This document shows, piece by piece, positions 12,411-25,640 of a stretch of DNA of 64,000 bases. Each line of letters begins with the position of its first letter. Positions within the stretch are counted from its first letter, which is position 1. The notes beneath the pieces are model-generated. The model worked only from the letters and a program-made list of their open reading frames with translations, had not been told where the DNA came from and did no database searches. The stretch is from NCBI RefSeq assembly GCF_030272615.1, contig NC_081405.1:571389095-571453094 (forward strand), in the 5' to 3' direction. Made by a program: the position numbers and the translations under genes. The stretch comes from Cryptomeria japonica. Taxonomy: Eukaryota > Streptophyta > Pinopsida > Cupressales > Cupressaceae.

Positions 12411-13379
12411 TCAATCTTTGAGAAATTTGATAGAGATCGTAGTGGGAAGATTGATAACATGGAACTTCGCGATGCTCTTCGCCAATTGGGATATACAATA
12501 CCACAGCCAGTTTTACAACTTTTGCTTACAAAGTATGACAGGACAGGCCAAGACAGTGGAATCGATTATGACAAATTCATGAGTATGTTCTTTTACATTT
12601 CATGTCGCCACTTTGCTCTCTATAATAGCATACCAACTGAACTAGTATTTTAATGATGAAAATACTTTTTCTGGGTCAAAACTCAATCCTGGGCACTATA
12701 GTTTTTTTTTTTAAATTCGGAATTGTGTTTCTCATCTGTTAGTCTCTCTATTTCAGTCGCAAGTATATATGTTACTTCTCTAAGACATTTTTATTTTCTA
12801 TTTTATGTGCAGGTGTGGCATAATTGTGAAGGTACAATTGATTAAAAAATACATTATGTTCCAGTTATATAAGGAGACACCCCTTGTTCTGCAAACCAAA
12901 TGAACTAGAGTCAGGGAAATGATAATGAACAGTAGTGATAGTAGTGTGCCAGTAATTTGTAATATTGTTAGATATTCTACTTTAGCCGTTTCTACACCTA
13001 GATTGATGTCTATTTTGATATCTCATATATATATGCATTGTCTTACTATAGGGGCTTACTGAAAAGTTCAAGGAGAAAGACAAAAGGTGCACTGGCACAA
13101 CCACTAGGTTTTCCTGGTTTTGAAATTTCTTGCGAAAGAAACTCTAGTTATGACCCTGAAATCCCCTACCTAACAACACTTACGAGAGAAGTACAAGTTC
13201 TAAATATCTCTTATGACCACATTCTGGTTGACGTTGTTGCCTCGTATGTTTTACCGTGCAAGGACATTTATACCAAAGCATTCAACCTTTCTGACGAAGG
13301 GGTTTTCAAGATTTCTGGAGCTAGTACTCTAACCTATGAAGAGTTCATGCTCACGGTTTTACCCTTCATTGTTGCTTAG
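12411..13379 (+). pseudogene. Penta-EF-hand (PEF) calcium-binding protein, C-terminal fragment
   Basis: Exon 12411-12582 (after CTGTGCAG) encodes SIFEKFDRDRSGKIDNMEL. This holds a canonical 12-residue EF loop (D1, D3, S5, K7, D9, E12), followed by RDALRQLGY and a weaker second loop near DRTGQDSGIDYDKF. A 19-nt exon at about 12812-12830 reads CGIIVK. The last exon, from about 13051, starts GLTEKFKEKD and ends TLTYEEFMLTVLPFIVA with a stop at 13377-13379. This is the signature C-terminus of plant PEF proteins of the CML48/49/50 type, which bind calcium. The N-terminal part is missing. The first junction is out of frame, and the last exon has about 230 nt of unrelated sequence between KEKD and the C-terminus, so it is a captured, broken copy in element A. 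Confidence 0.8.
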
Positions 13380-13809
13380 GGAGATTAGTGCTTGAACAGA
13401 GTCTTGTTAAAGTGTGTGTTAATTTGATGGAATAAGTCTAAATAAGGCAGAAATATATATCTATGTATGAGTTAGTAGTACTGAAGGATTTGGCTGGTGG
13501 TCATAAGGAAACTGTGTTTCTGTGAAGACATTGCTACCTTCTTTTGTAAAGAACTTTGTGGTAATCTTTTGTTGTGAAGACTCTGCTACCATTTCCTATT
13601 TACTGTATCCAATATTCTCTCGAGAAACACCACATCATTATGTAATATACAAAACATTGAAAATAAATATAATTATTATTGTATTTCTTTTTAATAATTT
13701 TGTTATGGTATTTTGTTCAATGTTTTGTAAGAAATTAGATATTGAAAATAATTACCTTGAATCTTCTCTTGCTATTTAGAAACATTGAAGGTTGAAACCT
13801 ATACAAAAA
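13380..13809 (+). other. Probable 3' flank of the PEF fragment
   Basis: AT-rich and without a supported gene. Its position directly behind the PEF stop codon fits captured 3' untranslated and downstream host sequence. Confidence 0.35.
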
Positions 13810-14381
13810 AATATTTTAAAATAAATTTTTTTTTTTTTAATAAATTTTGATTGAAAACTACACAATTTATTTTAAAAATAAATTGTTTATTTTTTTTAAT
13901 ACATTTTTTTATACTGTCTTTCAAGAGACAATAGTTGAGGTCTAAAGACGTATTGTCTCTCGAGAGACAATATGATTTTAATCTCAATTATTTTCTGTAG
14001 AGAGACAATATGTCTTTAAATCCCAACTTGTGTCTCTAAAGAGACAAAAGTGAAATCATCTCTACAAAGACAAAGAAAACAACATGAATGGACAATTCAT
14101 TCATACAAAGCTGCTTCATTTGGACACACCATACCAATAAAAACCATTTCCCACTATTCCTTTCCCCTTCCCAAAATGCGCGCACCATACAAACAAAAAT
14201 TCCCGCTATTCCTTTGCCCCTTGCCAAATGCATGTCTTTTGTCTTAATTTTTTAATTCAAGACAATCAAAATAATTTTAATTTTTAATTTTAGATAATTA
14301 AAATAACACTTTAAATGATTGAGACAAAAGATTAATTTTGTCTTATAAAAATGTCTTAAACTACCCCTTTATGTAGTAGTG
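13810..14381 (+). repeat. Subterminal repeat region and right terminus of element A
   Basis: A motif like GTCTCTCTAGAGACAAT recurs in both orientations. It includes a perfect 22-bp palindrome at 13951-13972 (TATTGTCTCTC and its reverse complement). The region ends in TAGTAGTG at 14374-14381. About 13838-14050 aligns with the reverse complement of 51630-51870, and the last 35 bases align with the start of element B at 51474. Inverted subterminal motif clusters next to a CACTA end are the usual binding region for the TnpA-type protein. Confidence 0.65.
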
Positions 14382-17204
14382 TTTAGAGAACTCTCGCTTC
14401 AAGCTATCTTGACCCAACTGGGCTGTTATTTTATTTGATGGGTTATAGTTATTTTTAGTCCCTTTTGAGGGTCTTTTGACTGTTGTTAGTAGTTTATAAC
14501 ATTATTGCTATTTGATATTTGTTGTAGGTTCATTCTTGGACATTACAATTCATTGAACATTATATATTTTTGTCTATGTAAAAGGTTTTGGACCTTTCAA
14601 AACCACTTGTATTGATTATCTTAAAAAAAGATATTTAGATTTATAATTTAAGACGGAAAAATGATGTATTAGATGTCATAACTTGTTGGTCTTGGTTTTA
14701 GTTTTTTGGGCTCTCATTGATAGAGATCTAAGATTATAAAAAGTAACCATCTACCACCCCCATTCACCTCTATTTGTACATTCAAACCTTTGTAAATGTA
14801 GAATTAATATTTTCTAGCATCTTAATATAATTGGCATAAATCTAATTTAATGAAAAACTATTATTTAATCCATTCCCCTTTATGTTAATATATTTAAATG
14901 AGGGTAAGCATTAATGATGTCTATAAACACATTTAGGGAGTCTATCATTTAGAAATGTTTGTGCTCTAAGGTTGAATCTCTAGATGAACCAGCCTTAGAA
15001 ATATAACTAATATAAAGTAGAAAACAATTAGAAAATAGAAAATAGACAAACAAAATGTTTAACACCATTTCATAGCACTTCGCTACTACTAAAGTAGAAA
15101 AAATAATCTTAAATAGAACTCAAGAACTAGTCTATGTACAAAACTTTTGCGCACTTGTTCTCATCTCTTTATCTTTGTCATCACTAAGGACCTATCTTAA
15201 AACATCCATAAATTTTTCTGTCTATAATCCACCTAGATGTTCACAAAACTAAATCCTAGACTCGATTCTACCAAAATTCTCATATTAAAAAAGTGATCCA
15301 TAAACATAGGCCATCTAGCTACTAGAACACCAAGGCTTTAGCTCTCAAGCATAGCTTTCCACCCGCAATGGTTCATGAAGGGGCCTACTGAGGCATGCAA
15401 AAGAATTAAGAGCTATGGGGCCATCCCCATTTATTGTATAAAACCCATCATAAGACACTTTCTAGCATAATTTACATTTCTTGAACTCTCAAATTTCACA
15501 ACTTTATGTTTTCTTGTTGGCATCAATGCATGATGACTAAGAAACTCTTCTTCACATTAGTCATAATTATGTTTGTTATTAGTCATAATTATGTTTGTTA
15601 TTGCAAATAAGATGCAAATTCTAGAGTTATAAAAACAGTTTTACTACTTGTTGTTTCATGAGTTGAAGGATTTGTAGCAAACCAAATGTTGAAATTTGAG
15701 TTGTAAATGCTAGAATACCATCTATAAAATGTAGGAAGGTTTTTTTAAACACATCAGAGATGAATTATGAAGCATGGAATATTTTGTTTATATGCAAATG
15801 TTATCTAGTTCTTTTAATGTTTTGCTATATATATTTCCTCCCTCTTTACTATTCAAAACTCTATTACCCAATGCTATGCCGAAATAAACTCCTCGAGAGT
15901 ATTAAGTATCAAACTGATCCGCCTTTAATGATGATCTCTAAATCTGCACAAAAATTTTCGCGGTCCCATCCATACAATCTAACACTCCAAAACTCTTGGT
16001 TAATCTTGTGCCTTTCAAATCTGAGGGGCCTTCGCAGATCCAAGATTTGTCATTGTACACATTAGTTTTTGGTTTGTTCACATCACTTGTAATTGAGTTC
16101 GTTGTTGATATAAATGCGTAGAAATTGTGTTTTATGTGTAAGGTTATCGTTCTTGTTTATTGAAAAACTTGTTTTATTTGTGGAGAGTCTGATGTCACAA
16201 TGACAGGAATTTGAGTTCTAAAAGTTTACTGTGACATATTTTATTGTCTAACTTATCTCTTCTCTCAATTGTAGGTAGTTTCCAAGAATAATTTAAAAAT
16301 GAAATTTCCTTTATATTCAGATCTCTTCTTCAAAATGACTGCTATTCCTCCTTTATATTCAGCTGGCCTGCTCTTCTTTGGGATATTGTTTATCTACTAC
16401 AACTTTATGTATAAAACAACTTCAACAGATGCTTCAAGTCAAAATATGATGGTCTTTTGTAAACTTCTATTGAGTTGTTATATTCTTAGATGCTTAGATG
16501 CCACATCTATGAGATTATATGTTCTACTTTTGTTTTTCTATTTTCTGTAGCTCACATTGAGATGTTTTTTTCATGCTTTACAAATAGTGGTCTTTGAAGC
16601 TTTTGAGCTGTTCTGATCTATGTTGATTATTTATTTTGTTGGTCTTATCCTACCAAAATTTTGGGTTGCCTTTTACTATGTATTCTATTCATTGAATAAA
16701 ATCCGCACTTCTAAGTAGAATGAAATATGAACTGCATAAATTAAATGAATTGAGAATATAATGCAATACCTCTTGACAAATAGATGTTCTTTGCAAATAG
16801 ATAAAATGTTTGTTGTTCAGTTTCATAAACATTTTATAAGATGGACAAAATGATAGATCTTTAATTATGAGTTTCTTATGTTAACTCGTAAAATTATTGT
16901 ATATATTTTCTCCTTTTTTAGATTGATTTGAAAAATTATTGATGATCTAATTTTCTTTGGGCTTTCTTCATAAACTTTAGTAAATTTTTAGAATAATATA
17001 AATGTTGAAAAGTAAAAAAGTTCTTAATATTATTCAAGTTAACAAAGAGATAAACAATATTTATTGAATTGAAATTTTAGAACATATAATATGAAAGATA
17101 ACAATAAAATATTTTATTATTTGAAATGAAAATAAAAAATAATCAATCATTTATGTATTGAAGTCATTAAATAACATAAATTAATAGATGAATAAATTTT
17201 TATT
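14382..17204. other. AT-rich intergenic DNA without recognised gene
   Basis: No supported gene. The line at 16241-16309 (ATCTCTTCTCTCAATTGTAGG and neighbours) recurs at 25637-25697 just upstream of UGT1. About 16765-16860 resembles 22165-22265. The 101-codon frame at 15760-16065 and the 83-codon frame at 16299-16550 show no family signature. Confidence 0.4.
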
Positions 17205-19060
17205 TTTTTTTGATAAAAGTGGATAAACCACTAAATTATATTAATAATTTTATTTTATACAGGGTGTCTGGTTCAAACAGCACTGAAGGGAAAGAACTAG
17301 TAAGAAAAACCTTCAGTATTGATCAAATAACACAAGCCTAACTACCCATTACAAGAAGCCCAATGGCACAATCCACCCAAAAACCCTTCCCAATTACATA
17401 ACAAGCCTCATTAGTTATAAAGGAAGCTGCCAGAAGAGGCATACAAGAGAAAACTATGAAAGTGAAACACTAGGAAGAGATACATCCATCCAAAAAACCA
17501 AAAGATCGGCCAATAAGATTCGAAGCTGGGCCACCCTTGTCTATGAAGCACAGTTCTCTAATCCACTGATTAGTATGATACCAAAAACAAGAAGAGAAAT
17601 TATTATAAGAGATCCTGTCAAGACAAATAGCGTGAGCAAACCTAATATAATCCAAAGAAGGAGAAGGAGAGGATGTTGAAGACCCCGAGGAACCAAAATA
17701 AGACCAAGCCACAGAATAGGCCACAGAAGCATCCAAGAAAAGAGCAACAAGATGAGAAGCCATCTCATAGACCAAACTATCTGCAAGTTCCAAGATCTCA
17801 AAGACAACCACCATCCTCCAAACCTAACCATGACCTTCCGAATAAAACAGAGCATCTTACCATATGAGAAACGACACCATAGAAGGAATAAACATGAGAA
17901 GGCCAACGATAGAGCCCAGATATAAACCAATCCAACAGAGGGGTCATTATGAAAATAACCAAAACCAAACACCAAGCCTCACCGAATGAGCAGAAACCAA
18001 CTACATACTATGATAAGCAAGCAACGTGCAAGAGGAGTGAATATAACATGATCAATATATTCATACACATGAAAGGAAAATCCAAGCTGGCAAAATGAAG
18101 ATACCCAACAATGATGAGCCAAATCCATTCTACAGAAGCACATCCCCCACTGATTACCCAATCGAAGATAATCAATAGAGAAGACTCTGCCATCTCAAAG
18201 CAACCATCATTATACAATCCTGCAAGTGAACGATAAACTATGAAGGCAACCAAGCAATGATAACCGAGTCAACCAACAAAAAAACTTACCACAACATGAT
18301 TACCAATCGAAATCGCCAACCAGAAAGCTATAATGATAAGAGTATTCCCAATCAAAACAATAGGCACACAAGTAATGAGCACAAGTAAAGGATTCCAAGC
18401 AATGAGCTTCTCGAGCCTGAATATTCATGCTACCACCTCACTCAGAAAAAATAGAATAAAATCATGAGAAATAGCAGACATCAATCCTATGAAGATCAAA
18501 CTCATCACAACCAAACAAGTAATGATAAGCTAAAACAAATACAAGACGACTTCAACATGAAGGGTATAGGTCAAGTGAATGTAGCCTCCACATCCTCCTT
18601 GCTCCATGAGGAGATATTTACCAAGTATGCCATCAACAAAGATGTTTCCATAAGGCTAGACAACACCCTCCCAATGTCATACGCGAAAGAAAAACCACAC
18701 CCAACAAGGAGTGTGATGAAGGCTACAAACCATGACCAATCAACTTTTATAGAAGAATACTAATATAAGAAGCAGGGATACCTTGAGGGGGAACCTCCAA
18801 GTACTCAACACCTTCAACAACAACCCTATTAGCCAAGTAGTCTGCAATAACATTTATCTCCCTATAATAGTGAGATATAGTAAAGGTAGAAAAACACTTC
18901 AACTGTGTAAGGATGTGCTCTAACAAGTACCGTAGATGTTAGGAGACACATTTCTTAGCAGAGACCAACTGAAAGACCAACATTGAGTCCCCTTCAATAC
19001 TAATATCCTTAATGTCCAAAGAAATGGCAAGATCAAGACCAAAATATAATGCCTGAAATT
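17205..19060 (-). mobile_element. LINE 3' remnant with RNase H domain
   Basis: Read on the minus strand, 19060 down to about 18775 encodes an RNase H-like segment: ALYFGLDLAISLDIKDISIE, EGDSMLVFQLVS, then HYYREINVIADYLAN. This matches the RNase H-type domain found at the C-terminus of many plant LINE polyproteins. About 1.5 kb of noncoding tail follows. It ends with TTAGTGGTTTATCCACTTTT and an A-run (plus-strand T-run at about 17203-17213), which looks like the LINE 3' end. At least one stop codon interrupts the RNase H frame. The reverse transcriptase part is missing, so this is a 5'-truncated dead copy. The hydrophobic minus-strand frames at 17470-17975 lie in the tail and are not genes. 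Confidence 0.7.
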
Positions 19061-19539
19061 ATAAAATTATAAAATTAAAAATTATAATATTATTGTTTAA
19101 AATTTTTATTGTAGATATATAATAATTGACTAAATAAATAAATTGTTAATCATTCTAGATCCTTGTCTCAAATAAAAACTGGTACATAAATGAAAGAATG
19201 AGTACACAGATTTTTTTCTAAGTATATCAAATTATATTATTCTATCAATATTCAACAACATATAATAAATGATCATGAATGTAATACCTATGCAATAGGT
19301 AATGGAACGACATGAGTTTTCTCTTGAAATGTGGATATTTTTGGTTAGTCATTTGTCTCTTCCTTTTGTGGTGGACAACCATGACATGGGCTCTTCGTAA
19401 TAGAACACGTGTCTGTTGTTATTATTAAATTGATTTGAGATAAAATTGAAATATATTTTTAAAAATTATAATAAGTTCATTTTATTTGAAAACCTTTAGA
19501 TTTTATTAGATTAAAAAATTAAACCTTTATGCCAAATGC

Positions 19540-21200
19540 TTTGAATTTTCAATGGCAATGTGAAGATGACTTGCCCAAATCAACATATAGCTTTTCTTGG
19601 GTATATTTATAAAAAATCATTTAAATTTTTTTTAAGACTAAGTCAAGACTTTTTTTGTGCATAATAAAATGAGAAAGAAAATGGTCAACAATTTGGTGAG
19701 GAAATAAATTTATTCTCGATGGTCATGAAAAATTTCTTATGCATCTGATTCTTGGGCTTTTTTCTCAAGACTTGAAAGACTTATAAAATTATAAAAAGCA
19801 TATTTGTAAATTCTTAGTATCAAATAAGTTATTTGTACATTCATTTTTATGACATACCTGTCATAGTATGTTGAAGAATGAAACTAATACTCTCTAGTTT
19901 TTAATTTTTATATTTCAAACTCAATAAGATGAAATTATAGTGAATTGTGCAATGAAAATAAATAATTCTTATTTTCTACTATGTCAGAGATGAGTATTTA
20001 ATTCAGCCTAAAATTTGCATTTATTTTCCTAAAGCCCTTCTTTGTTTGAATTTTATGTTTATAGTGTCTGTTTGGGACAAACAAACAAACAAAAATAATA
20101 TCTAGAAAAATAAAAATGTTTGCAACATAAAGATTAATTAATTTTGTCAAAAACAAAGCCCATTACCATGCATTGATGGTAACAATCAATACAATTGTAA
20201 TTAATGTGGACAAGAATGTCTCAACCAACACAACTATATTGATGTGTGCAATGACATATGAAATCCATGTAATGGTCATCCACCCTTGAGAAGACTTGTT
20301 AGAACAACACCTATCCCACACTTCATATGCACATTTGACTATTTATTCAAAATCATGATATATTTTGAAATTCGATTGATTAATAAATATGATTAAATGT
20401 ACATCTTATAGTCAAATGGGCATCTAATGATCAAATGCAATTTACGGTCAAGTAGAACTAGTATTTTTTGTTGATCCTTCTCTGCCTAATTTATTTATTG
20501 ATAGGATAGTTGAAAAAATTATAGAACTCATTATGACTTTGAACATGAGAAGAAATGAAGCATAGAGGGCTTGATTGACATGGTTGAGTGTCCCATAAAC
20601 TCTCTCTCCTTTTTTAACCTCATGTTGCTCTATCCTTAAACGCATCTTATGGGCAAATAAGTACCTTCTGGTCAAATGCATCTTACGATCAAGTATACTA
20701 GTATTTTTGCTAATGTTTCTTTGCCTAATGTATTTATTGATGGAATAGTTGAAAAAGTTATAGAACTTATTATGACATTCAACATAAGAAGAAAGGAAAC
20801 GCAAAGGGTTTGACTTACATTTTTCCCAAGACTTAAAATGACTTGTAAAATTAGAAAAAAACATATTTGTAAAGACATTATTATATGAATTATTTCTACA
20901 TTCATTGTTTTTTGGCATGCCTATCATAGTATGTTGAAGTATGAAACTAATTTTTTTATTTGCATTTGCGACCAATACTATAATACATAGTTGTTTGTTG
21001 TAAATAAGATAAAAATCAAAATATAGTTAAGAAAAATAAAATAAATTCATTTCATTTTAAAAACTTTTTTAATTAGACTTTTAGAATCCATCAATTAAAA
21101 CTTTTTTTTTTTTTAATTTTCTATTTCAAATTAAAAAAACAAAATTATAGTGAATTGTGCAAATATCTACTGCAATGACTATATCAGAGATGAGTCTTAT
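19540..21200. repeat. Dispersed repeat R, copy 1 with a partial internal duplicate
   Basis: AT-rich sequence containing lines such as AATTTGGTGAGGAAATAAA, GTGGACAAGAATGTCTCAAC, CCTTGAGAAGACTTGTTAG and CATCTAATGATCAAATGCAA. All of these recur in the same order in copies 2-4. Around 20440-20600 and 20690-20830 the same motif block appears twice in tandem. It encodes no protein that I can support. The related sequence just upstream of UGT1 (25740-25940) and UGT2 (50880-51075) suggests that R is part of the 5' flank of a duplicated UGT segment. Confidence 0.55.
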
Positions 21201-22159
21201 TTTTCACAATGGTAAGTGGTATCTAACGAGCTACAATGTATTAATTCACCCAACACACCAACACGTGGACTAGAAAGACAGACCACAAGAACATCGTGCA
21301 AAATAAATACAAAAAGTACAAAAGGCAAGGGTTGGGTTGCTTACCTGGGTGGAGAAGGCCAAAGCGCAACTCCATAGTGCAACTGCATAATAGACCACTG
21401 CTATAAGGTTTCACATTTTTCCTTCCCTCAATTCCCTTCGATCCAATCTCAAAAGCAAGTCTTCTATTTTTGGCCTCACGAAAAGATGTATTTGATCTTA
21501 AGACAACATTTAATTAGATAATAAATAATCACATGTACATATAAGACAGTCGACAATATCTGCTAAGCTGCCCGTCCAAAATATCCTGGCCGTCGTTTTC
21601 ACTATTTAAAACAGCAAAAAGCTAGGTAGGTATCTACCGTGCTATTCAAACCAATTAATCCGTTGTCTGTTTTAGGTAACGGAAACTTTGGCTTTGAAAA
21701 AGTATTCGAAATGTTTCAATTATTGTTCATTTAATTTTTCAATTATTAATTTTAAAGAAATTAGAAAAATAATAATTAAAAATTTGTTAATAAATTTCAC
21801 ATGTATTAATGGTCACTCACCTTTTAGCTTTTCTTGTTCTATAATTGATCCATTTGTGTACATTACTCCAGCATTTGTGTATGACTACTGGGTCATCTAT
21901 GCATAAGTATTCACAATTTTAAGTACATGATTATTGCGGCATCTTTAAGTAGGTGTCAGGGGACACTTTGAATTATGTACTTTTTGACCCTTGTGTGCAT
22001 TAATAGATTCTACAACATGTCTCATTACTACCCAGAAGCCAAAACAATAGTTGTAAGCAGCTAAGTAACATATAGAGACAACAACAAAAAGATCTTAAAA
22101 ATCCCATGTACCGTTTAGGATCTGTGGGTTCATGAAGTTAGCCATAACGGCTACAAGTG
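21201..22159. other. Intergenic DNA without recognised gene
   Basis: Nothing gene-like. About 21280-21480 is less AT-rich and could be a promoter or leader relic, but there is no coding support on either strand. Confidence 0.3.
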
Positions 22160-23480
22160 CTCTTCCCCTAGATGTTCTTTGAAAATAGATAATATGTCTG
22201 TTGTTGAGTTTGATAGAATACAATTGTTTAAAATAAGGATGAAACATTTGATAAAATATTTGTTGCTGAGTTTGCGCATTAACATATAACCTTTCTTGGG
22301 TATATTTATAAAATCATTTGAAAAATATTTAAAACTAAGTGAGACTTTTTTATGTGCATAATACAGTGTGAATGAAAATAGTCAACAATTTGGTGAGAAA
22401 GTTTATTCTTGATGACCATGAAAAAGTCCTTATGCATCCAATTCTTGGGCTTTTCTCAAGATTTACAAAGACTTGTAAAATTACAAAGTGCATTTGAAAA
22501 TGCTTAGTATCAAATGAATTGTTTCTACATTATTTCTTTTTCTACATGTCTCTTTTGCACTTGTGACTAATATTGTAAAATATGTTTGTTCTAATCCAAA
22601 TAACATTAAAAATATATTTTAGAAAAATTAAATAAATTCATTTCATTTTAAAATATTTTTGTAATGGGAATTTTAGAGTCTATCAATTAAAGACTTAAAT
22701 TTTTGTTCTTAATTTTTCTATTTCAAATTCCTGAAGATGAAATTATAGTAAATTGTACAAATATTTACTACAATAAAAAATAAACAAGTCTTATTTTCTA
22801 CTATATCAAAGATGAAAATTTAATTCAACTTCAAATTTATATTTCTTTTCCCAAAACCTTACTTTTGTTTGAGTGTTATGTTTATAACTTGTCCATTGGG
22901 GACAAACTAACTAACTATAATAATATCAATGCTATGAGATTTCCACAATCCATGCTATAATTCTCTTATTTCTTCTAGATTCGATTGTGTATAAAAAATT
23001 GCATACATAATGAAATCCAGAATAAATAAGAGAAAAAAAAAATTTCTACAAAAATAAACAATGATTACAATATGAAGACTAATAACTTTAATATTTTTTT
23101 GTTAGGAGTGAAAACCATAACTTCACAAATACAACACCGTTATTATGCATTGATGGTGACAACTAAAACTATTCCAATTGATGTGGACAAGGATGTCTCA
23201 ACCAACACAACTAAGGTGTACAATGGAATTAGTGCATTGGTCATCCACACTTGATAAGTCTTGTTAGGACTACATCTATCCCACACTTTATATGCACATT
23301 TAAAAACTTATTATTTGAAATTCAAAATTATAAAACATTTGAAAATTTGATTGATTATTAAATATGGTTAAATATGCATCTTATAGTCAAATGGACATCT
23401 AATGGTTAAATGCAACTAAGGGCCAAGTAGAACTAGTACTTTTGTTGCTGCTGCTTCACCTAATTTATTTATTGATGAAA
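22160..23480. repeat. Dispersed repeat R, copy 2
   Basis: Alignable with copy 1 by eye over most of its length: ATGTTCTTTGAAAATAGAT, TTATTCTTGATGACCATGAA, ACACCGTTATTATGCATTGA, GTGGACAAGGATGTCTCAAC, TCAAATGGACATCTAATGG. This copy is the uninterrupted reference that shows where other elements have been inserted in copies 3 and 4. Confidence 0.55.
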
Positions 23481-24179
23481 CAAAAAAAAAAATCATTCGA
23501 TTAAAAATAAGAATAACAGAGTAAAAAGCTAGATCAACAATAAAAAACTAAACAACAATATAAAGAATCTATCTATGTTGTCCAATGAGAGTTTGCAACT
23601 ATAGGAACAACTCTCAACAACAACAACATTACAATAAGTAACACATGCAATACCTAATGGGCTTACATACCATAGAATTACAAGTAAGAAACAACTAAAG
23701 AGCAACAGATCTATACTTCAGGAATATGAAAAACAAAAACAAGGCTCTATTGCAATGTATATTGTTGCTTCTTTGACTGTGCCTGCTTGCAATCATAAAT
23801 CATCCTACCTCGTCCATGGGGAAATAGATCATATCTTTTCTTGTGCACACTTCACTATCCACGAAAGCAATGAATTTTACCCTCTCAACAATTTCTACGG
23901 TAAATGACATGTTTTGAATAGAGATGCAAACATAGATGTCATCATAATGTTGTATTGTTCAATAGGCAAGATCTTGGTTTGAAGATGAGACTTCAAGCTT
24001 ATAACTTATAGATAAAGAACATCTTTTTAGTAGAGTTGTTCTTATGCAAAAAGGAAGCTACGCTCAATATATGTATCTGAAGATTGGAGAAAATGGTGAG
24101 AACCTCAATCTCAAGTGTTGAGAAAGACTAAGGGAGGGCGACCTAGCAACGATTGTTTTATAAATTTATTATTATATTA
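23481..24179. other. Intergenic DNA without recognised gene
   Basis: No supported reading frame or RNA gene. It separates repeat R copy 2 from the LINE remnant and may include the degraded LINE 3' part. Confidence 0.3.
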
Positions 24180-25640
24180 AGTCAGCAAGAATTGGATAAC
24201 ATGTTGTGAGATTTTGAGGCTATAAGAAGAGGATATTTCCATGACCAAGGGAAATGAAATAGGGCAGGTACAGTTGCAAAGAGGGCCTTCCAAAAAGATT
24301 GACCATGAGGGCAAAACCAAAAATAATGTTTGAATGATTCAATCTTACTACAAAAAGGAACCAAAAATAATGTTTGAATGATTCAATCTTACTACAAAAA
24401 GGACATGGAGGAGGAGGGTGGAGAAATTTGAGAAAAGTTCCAATTAGAAGGTTAGCATGCAACAACTTCCACATAGTGAGTTGAGATTGTGAATTCATAT
24501 TTGGTCTTTTAAATTTATAGGTTGAATTTATTCCAATAGGATTGACTGAAGTTACATTTCCATATAAGATTGAGGTTATGAGAAAGGGGCAAGCAAGGAA
24601 CAAGCTGCCTATAGAGGATTTTAAGAGGAAAAGTTGTGATATTGTTTCCATTAGGACACCTCCAGTCCTTATGGAAGCTTGAGTGACAACTAGAAGAAAT
24701 CGGGATAGTGATATTTGCAAGCACAATTTTTTGGAGCTCCAACATCATATCCTTGTCTTTATTATTAAGATTAAAGAATTCCTTAAGCCAGTTCCATGAT
24801 TTCCATGTGAAACTAGACGAGTCCCATAAATCCCTGAACACTTATATTCCTTTCTTGAATAAATATTTAGCCTTGAACATAGGATTCTTAGCTAAAGGCA
24901 TGTTGTTGACTTGAATCAAGCGATTCACCATATTGAAGAATTTGCAAAACTTAACCCATGGCTGAATGATTGGTCAAACCAAGGAAACTTTTATAAAACT
25001 ACTTGCCAAGTTTTCCATATGCAATTGAGAGGGGCTGAACCATGGAATTTGAAGTATTGGGCAAGAAAAATCTTGTCATGCCAATGAATAGAACACCAAG
25101 CTTTATTAGCAATGGTTGTATGTATACGATATCTTATCAAAAATTTCCAAAGAGCATTGCCTTCCAAGGCTCTTCTGATCCATTTTGTTGAAAGATGAAT
25201 TCTTTTTGTAAGAGGATCGATAACACCCAAACCACCCTTCTCCTTAGGCAGAATACAATGTGACCATTTAGTGGATGATATACCTTTTTATTTCTCCATT
25301 TAGACCAAATAAAATTTCAGATGAGTTGGGTAAGTTGGTTATAGCAAGCTTCAATGGAGGGTGCCAACAAGAGGAGGTGTAAACATGACTAGCCAAGAGA
25401 ATTTTATTAGCCACTTGTATACACCCAACCATAGATAGGAAAATATTTGACCAAGCGAGCAATTTAGATTTCAATTTATTAAAAAACCCCATCCACATAT
25501 CTTTCAAGGAGACTCCCATTGCAAAGGATATACCAACATACTTGGAAATAGTACCATGTGTAATCTCTTCCCAATCTATTGAAATCCATGTTTGACGAGG
25601 GCTAGGTTTCGTCGTCCAAAATTTAGTTTTATGTTTTATT
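24180..25640 (-). pseudogene. LINE reverse transcriptase C-terminal part and zf-RVT region, degenerate
   Basis: Minus-strand frames run from 25663 to 24180. They encode YVGISFAMGVSLKDMWMGFF, LLAWSNIFLSMVGCIQVANK, LASHVYTSSCWHPPL and EKGGLGVIDPLTKRIHLSTK, which is the post-catalytic thumb region typical of plant LINE polyproteins. The zf-RVT-like region follows, with LLHANLLIGTFLKFLHPPPP, CPFCSKIESFKHYFWFCPHG and QSFWKALFATVPALFHFPW. LINEs copy themselves by target-primed reverse transcription. Several stops and frame changes lie at 24520-24990. A 44-bp unit is tandemly duplicated at 24317-24404. The catalytic YxDD part is not present. The 5' boundary near 25640 abuts the duplicated UGT1 upstream sequence. 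Confidence 0.75.

Larger units (their letters stand above)
4310..14381 (+). mobile_element. CACTA (En/Spm) element A with captured host gene fragments; 5' end not found
   Basis: The order on the + strand is TNP2-type transposase tail (4310-6148), TnpA-like gene (8012-10074), cellulose synthase exons (10564-11105), an unidentified exon (11101-11285), penta-EF-hand exons (12411-13379) and a subterminal repeat region ending in TAGTAGTG at 14374-14381. Read from the right, that end starts CACTACTACATAAAGGGG, as expected for a CACTA terminus. The matching left terminus and the catalytic part of the transposase were not found, so the 5' part is deleted or lies outside the window. All coding parts carry lesions, so the copy is not autonomous. 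A related copy with the same TnpA-cellulose synthase junction is at 51474-56347 on the other strand. Confidence 0.75.

Noticed and set aside
13522-13779. 85-codon + strand frame behind the PEF fragment
   Set aside because: Low-complexity F/I/N-rich translation of AT-rich DNA, with no family signal.
17470-17975. Hydrophobic minus-strand frames of 114 and 144 codons
   Set aside because: They lie in the noncoding 3' tail of a LINE, overlap each other in two frames and look like composition effects of an A-rich opposite strand.
18464-18763. 99-codon + strand frame
   Set aside because: It is antisense to the LINE tail, with no domain or splice support.
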